From Paenibacillus sp. FSL H8-0548 (GTDB taxonomy: Bacteria > Bacillota > Bacilli > Paenibacillales > Paenibacillaceae): DNA of 64,000 bases. How positions within the stretch are numbered: the first letter of the stretch is position 1; each line of letters starts with the position of its first letter. The notes beneath the pieces are model-generated. The model searched no databases, was not told the origin of the DNA, and saw nothing but the letters and a program-made list of their open reading frames with translations. Shown here piece after piece: positions 61,225 through 64,000 of the stretch. Both the position numbers and the translations under genes were made by a program. The stretch is from NCBI RefSeq assembly GCF_038630985.1, contig NZ_CP152049.1, forward strand, positions 4,731,501 through 4,795,500. The letters are read 5' to 3'.

Positions 61225-63063
61225 TTAAGAAATCTGAACACCGCTCAAGCTTGCCCCTTTAGCAAACAACCGCCTGATGTTTTGTTCAACATCCGGGTCT
61301 GGTATCAATGGCGGCGCCTGATGCGGCTTAATGCGGGCATCGATAATGAGATTGTCGCAAGCCCAATGCTTATTCTCATAAGAGCTGTTTACACCATAAA
61401 TATCATGTGAAGGATTGCTGCGTGTAAACGTAGCCCACAGAAAATTGTTAATGGTTGCACTCATAAATGCACTATCGTCGCAGATGATAATCATCGGACA
61501 AGCGCTAAGCGTCCCCTTATCACGAAGAGCCTTGCTTAAGCTGCTCATCTCGCGCTGTGCATCCTCGTAATTCGTAAACGCGGAGCCTTGGAGTACGACA
61601 ATACCCGGCATGACCAAACGAGCATGATCAAAACCTGCCAATCCGCCGAATTCATGTGGAACCTCTTTGCATAACTTTCTTTTTTGATCACCTGCCGCAG
61701 CAATAACAACCTTACTTCCGCTGTTTAATCCGGTCCCTGAATAATCCAGCGTATCCATAGTCGTATTCGTATAAAAATGGATGTCGCGGCGCAGATCCAA
61801 GCGCTCTAAAATATAGGTTAAAAAATGCTCGACATGATGCGTATCCAGCGGCTCGCTCTCTTCTGCCGCAATAAACAAAAACTTGGCTAAACTTAGCTGG
61901 CCCGTTCCTAAAATACGATTGGCAATGGTCAGAATCTCCGCTGGCTGCTTCACCTTCTGATAAGGCGTATAACGCTCGCTCCCAATGGCAAAGAGAAGCG
62001 GATGCACCCCAGCGGCATCAACGGCATGAACCTCTTTCACACCTGGAATCTCTTGTTTAATGGCACTGCCAGTCAGCTCATGAATCAAATCGCCAAATGC
62101 CGTATCCTCTTGCGGAGGCCGGCCTACAACTGTAAATGGAAAAATTGCATTGGATTTGGCATAAACCTTATGCACTCTCATAACAGGGAATGGATGTGTC
62201 AGACTATAATATCCGAGGTGATCGCCAAAAGGACCCTCAGGCTTCGTCTCGCCCTCATGGATTTCACCGGTTATGACAAAATCAGCATCATTGCTGACAC
62301 AAAATCCATCGAGATAGCTGTAGCGGAAACGGCGTCCGGCTAGCAATCCGGCAAAGGTAAGTTCACTCATGCCTTCCGGCAAGGGCATAACAGCAGATAA
62401 AGTATGTGCTGGAGGTCCGCCTATAAAAATACTAACCTTAAGTGGCTCTCCCTTCTTGTTCGCCTTATGCTGATGAATGCCAATGCCGCGGTGTATTTGG
62501 TAATGAACGCCTACCTCTTCATTCAGCTCATACTCATTTCCGTCCAACTGGACGCGGTACATGCCTAGGTTAGAATTCATGATACCGGGGTTTTCCGGGT
62601 CCTCCGTATACACTTGAGGCAGTGTAACAAAGGCTCCACCATCCTCCTGCCAATGCTTAATAAGCGGAAGGTCTGTGATGCTGATCTCATGCATAGCTAC
62701 GGGCATGCTGCTGGACTTCTTTAGGGGCAGAGCTGTGACAGCTGCCAGCCCAGTTCCGATATGTTTAAATGGGCTCTTCAAAGCCTTCATTGGATCATTT
62801 CGCAGACCGATTACGTTTTGGACGGAATTCCACGTACGCCGAAAAATAAACTTGCTGCGATCAATCGTTCCGAAGAGATTGGATACCGCACGAAAGCTTG
62901 AGCCTTTAACATTCTCAAATAATAAAGCCGGACCGCCTGCCTCATACACCTTCATATGGATCGCTGCCATTTCCAGATGAGGATCTACTTCTTCATGTAT
63001 ACGAACCAAATGACCATTCTTCTCTAAATCAATGATGCATTCTTCTAAATTTCGATAGATCAT
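61225..63063 (-). CDS. UbiD-family prFMN-dependent (de)carboxylase
   Basis: The protein has 612 residues, longer than average E. coli UbiD (about 497) but in the range of the menaquinone-type and uncharacterised Firmicute members. It has MNSNLGMYRVQLDG (prFMN/Mn site), IGIHQHKA, IFIGGPPAH, and the catalytic EGPFGDHLGYYS with the essential acid. Near the C-terminus is a WATFTRSNPSHDI segment. UbiD enzymes decarboxylate aromatic or alpha,beta-unsaturated acids using prenylated FMN made by UbiX, not present here. Substrate undetermined. The ECF S-component lies 82 bp upstream in the same direction. Confidence 0.85.
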   Translation of the reverse strand: MIYRNLEECIIDLEKNGHLVRIHEEVDPHLEMAAIHMKVYEAGGPALLFENVKGSSFRAVSNLFGTIDRSKFIFRRTWNSVQNVIGLRNDPMKALKSPFKHIGTGLAAVTALPLKKSSSMPVAMHEISITDLPLIKHWQEDGGAFVTLPQVYTEDPENPGIMNSNLGMYRVQLDGNEYELNEEVGVHYQIHRGIGIHQHKANKKGEPLKVSIFIGGPPAHTLSAVMPLPEGMSELTFAGLLAGRRFRYSYLDGFCVSNDADFVITGEIHEGETKPEGPFGDHLGYYSLTHPFPVMRVHKVYAKSNAIFPFTVVGRPPQEDTAFGDLIHELTGSAIKQEIPGVKEVHAVDAAGVHPLLFAIGSERYTPYQKVKQPAEILTIANRILGTGQLSLAKFLFIAAEESEPLDTHHVEHFLTYILERLDLRRDIHFYTNTTMDTLDYSGTGLNSGSKVVIAAAGDQKRKLCKEVPHEFGGLAGFDHARLVMPGIVVLQGSAFTNYEDAQREMSSLSKALRDKGTLSACPMIIICDDSAFMSATINNFLWATFTRSNPSHDIYGVNSSYENKHWACDNLIIDARIKPHQAPPLIPDPDVEQNIRRLFAKGASLSGVQIS

Positions 63064-63145
63064 TCTATTTTTCCAATCCCTCTCTTTTGCTGCGCAGTTT
63101 CCTGACTATATTTTATTATAGTGCTACGAGCAATTATAATACAAA

Positions 63146-63892
63146 TCAGCCCTTTTTAGCGCCTGGCTCAATAAGTCCATACTTCGTTTTTATCCGGTCT
63201 AGCTTCTCAAGCATCGGCCGCGCGAGTATAAAGAGGAATACAACCGTTGCAGCAGCATGCACCATATCAAACCAAAATCCAGAAATATAGATGGCTAGCA
63301 GTGCTTGCCAAGAGGACTGTGAAGTAAACATCATACTAGAGCCAAAATTAATAATTCCGCCATAAATCAAAAAGGTTGATAATCCGCCGAATATACAAAG
63401 TGAAAGCCTGGTCTTCCTCAGCAAGCCCTTTTTAAATAAAATACCTGCCAAAAAACCTATGATGCCAAAGCAGAACATTTGCCATGGCGTCCATGGACCT
63501 TGTCCAAAGAAAAAATTAGATACAAACCCGGCGGTCGCGCCTACAAGAAAACCTGCCTCCGCACCAAAGCTGACACCCGCAATAATAACGATGGCGATAA
63601 CAGGCTTGAACTGCGGCAGCATAAAAAACGCCGATCGGCCAGCTACAGCAATAGCAGCGAGCACCGCTATAACGATTAGCTCACGTGCCTGCGGCTTTCG
63701 TTGCTCAAACACGAGTGCAAAGGGAAGCATCGTATAGAAGACAATTAATAGACTAATAAAATAATATTTCCGGTCATCCAGTACAAATATCCCTAACAGA
63801 ATGGTCGCCGGAATGACAATCAAAATAAGTACAGCAGACAGCCATGTTCGGCGGCTAAGACGATGATTTGCTGCTAACGGCTTCTCTGACAT
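63146..63892 (-). CDS. ECF transporter S component
   Basis: The protein has 248 residues with six to seven membrane segments. The motif FFFGQGPWTPWQMFCFG (about 130-145) is typical of a cobalamin-type (CbrT/CblT-like) group of S components. Ligand recognition is by this subunit, while the ATPases and T component power it. Substrate is inferred at most. The start lies within the 3' end of the frame at 63874, so the genes are coupled. Confidence 0.8.
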   Translation of the reverse strand: MSEKPLAANHRLSRRTWLSAVLILIVIPATILLGIFVLDDRKYYFISLLIVFYTMLPFALVFEQRKPQARELIVIAVLAAIAVAGRSAFFMLPQFKPVIAIVIIAGVSFGAEAGFLVGATAGFVSNFFFGQGPWTPWQMFCFGIIGFLAGILFKKGLLRKTRLSLCIFGGLSTFLIYGGIINFGSSMMFTSQSSWQALLAIYISGFWFDMVHAAATVVFLFILARPMLEKLDRIKTKYGLIEPGAKKG

Positions 63893-64000
63893 AGCTCAAT
63901 CACACCTTCTATTGTTACTCCATCTTTCCATATATGCCGGGCCATCCGGTTTGCAGCCGTCGTATAAAAGCTGTTTCCTGCAAAAAACTTGTTTGTTTTG
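63874..64000 (-). CDS. C-terminal end of a gene running out of the window, possibly an ECF ATPase
   Basis: About 40 codons are visible, ending ELCQRSR with stop at 63874, and overlap the S-component start by 19 bp. They contain FFAGNSFYTTAANRMARHIW then KDGVTIEGVIEL, which I associate loosely with the C-terminus of energy-coupling ATPases that precede S components. The position supports this, but the fragment is too short to be sure. Confidence 0.45.
   Translation of the reverse strand, partial: KTNKFFAGNSFYTTAANRMARHIWKDGVTIEGVIELCQRSR

Noticed and set aside
1..64000. rRNA, tRNA, riboswitch or prophage genes
   Set aside because: No conserved rRNA blocks, cloverleaf with CCA end, T-box or riboswitch aptamer, integrase or phage structural genes could be recognised.

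Overview
The window looks like a chromosomal segment of a Paenibacillus-type Firmicute. The signs are three secreted proteins with C-terminal S-layer homology (SLH) triplets, strong GGAGG ribosome binding sites, Fur and Zur boxes of the Bacillus 7-1-7 type, a Btr-like AraC/binding-protein fusion, RpiR, PadR, HAAS and LytTR regulators, and dispersed palindromic intergenic repeats. No rRNA, tRNA, CRISPR or prophage was found.

Layout. 1-3000: the 3' part of an RpiR regulator, an IS3-family (IS150-like) element and a 61-bp tandem repeat. 3029-8603: a VTC-type polyphosphate polymerase, DUF4956 and beta-helix lipoprotein operon, divergent from an OmpR-type response regulator and kinase. 8687-15301: two secreted surface proteins and a MalT-like LuxR activator. 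15599-21139: a VOC dioxygenase, a PurC-like enzyme, DUF4180, a response regulator with a BTAD domain, RpiR and a ROK kinase. 21577-31938: a nine-gene minus-strand operon with an ATP-grasp ligase, a DUF364 protein, a SAM methyltransferase, a Nik/Cnt-type nickel/opine ABC importer, an SbnA-like PLP synthase and an MFS exporter. A consensus promoter and a Zur-box-like operator lie directly upstream. I read this as a probable zinc-metallophore synthesis, export and re-import system that lacks the staphylopine-type synthase genes; it is the most interesting locus here.

32172-37361: a 7TM-PAS histidine kinase whose promoter matches that of the distant BTAD response regulator, then Lrp/VOC, and a serine hydrolase-LytTR-DUF3021 group. 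37590-46484: a giant RCC1/SLH surface protein with two sets of seven RCC1 repeats, a decayed region with inverted repeats and scrambled IS630 fragments around a PH-domain gene, a PadR-HAAS/VanZ pair and a GDSL-SLH hydrolase. 46687-52770: a LysR/EamA pair, the remnant of a peptide exporter behind a small leader-like peptide gene, and an Lrp-controlled serine hydrolase/MFS cassette. 53099-55119: a TetR operon ending in a damaged monooxygenase gene. 55277-57592: a TrkA_C fragment, a tandem P-II protein and a DUF1538 transporter. 57788-60565: a Fur-box siderophore sensor and receptor. 61225-64000: a UbiD-type decarboxylase and an ECF S-component.

Several regions work as regulator plus target units: two-component system and VTC operon, Zur and metallophore operon, Fur and siderophore genes, PadR and HAAS, LytTR and DUF3021, TetR and oxidoreductase. 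Decay is frequent (IS630 pieces, ABC tail, TrkA_C tail, ATA start), so this is a mosaic accessory region rather than a conserved core block.
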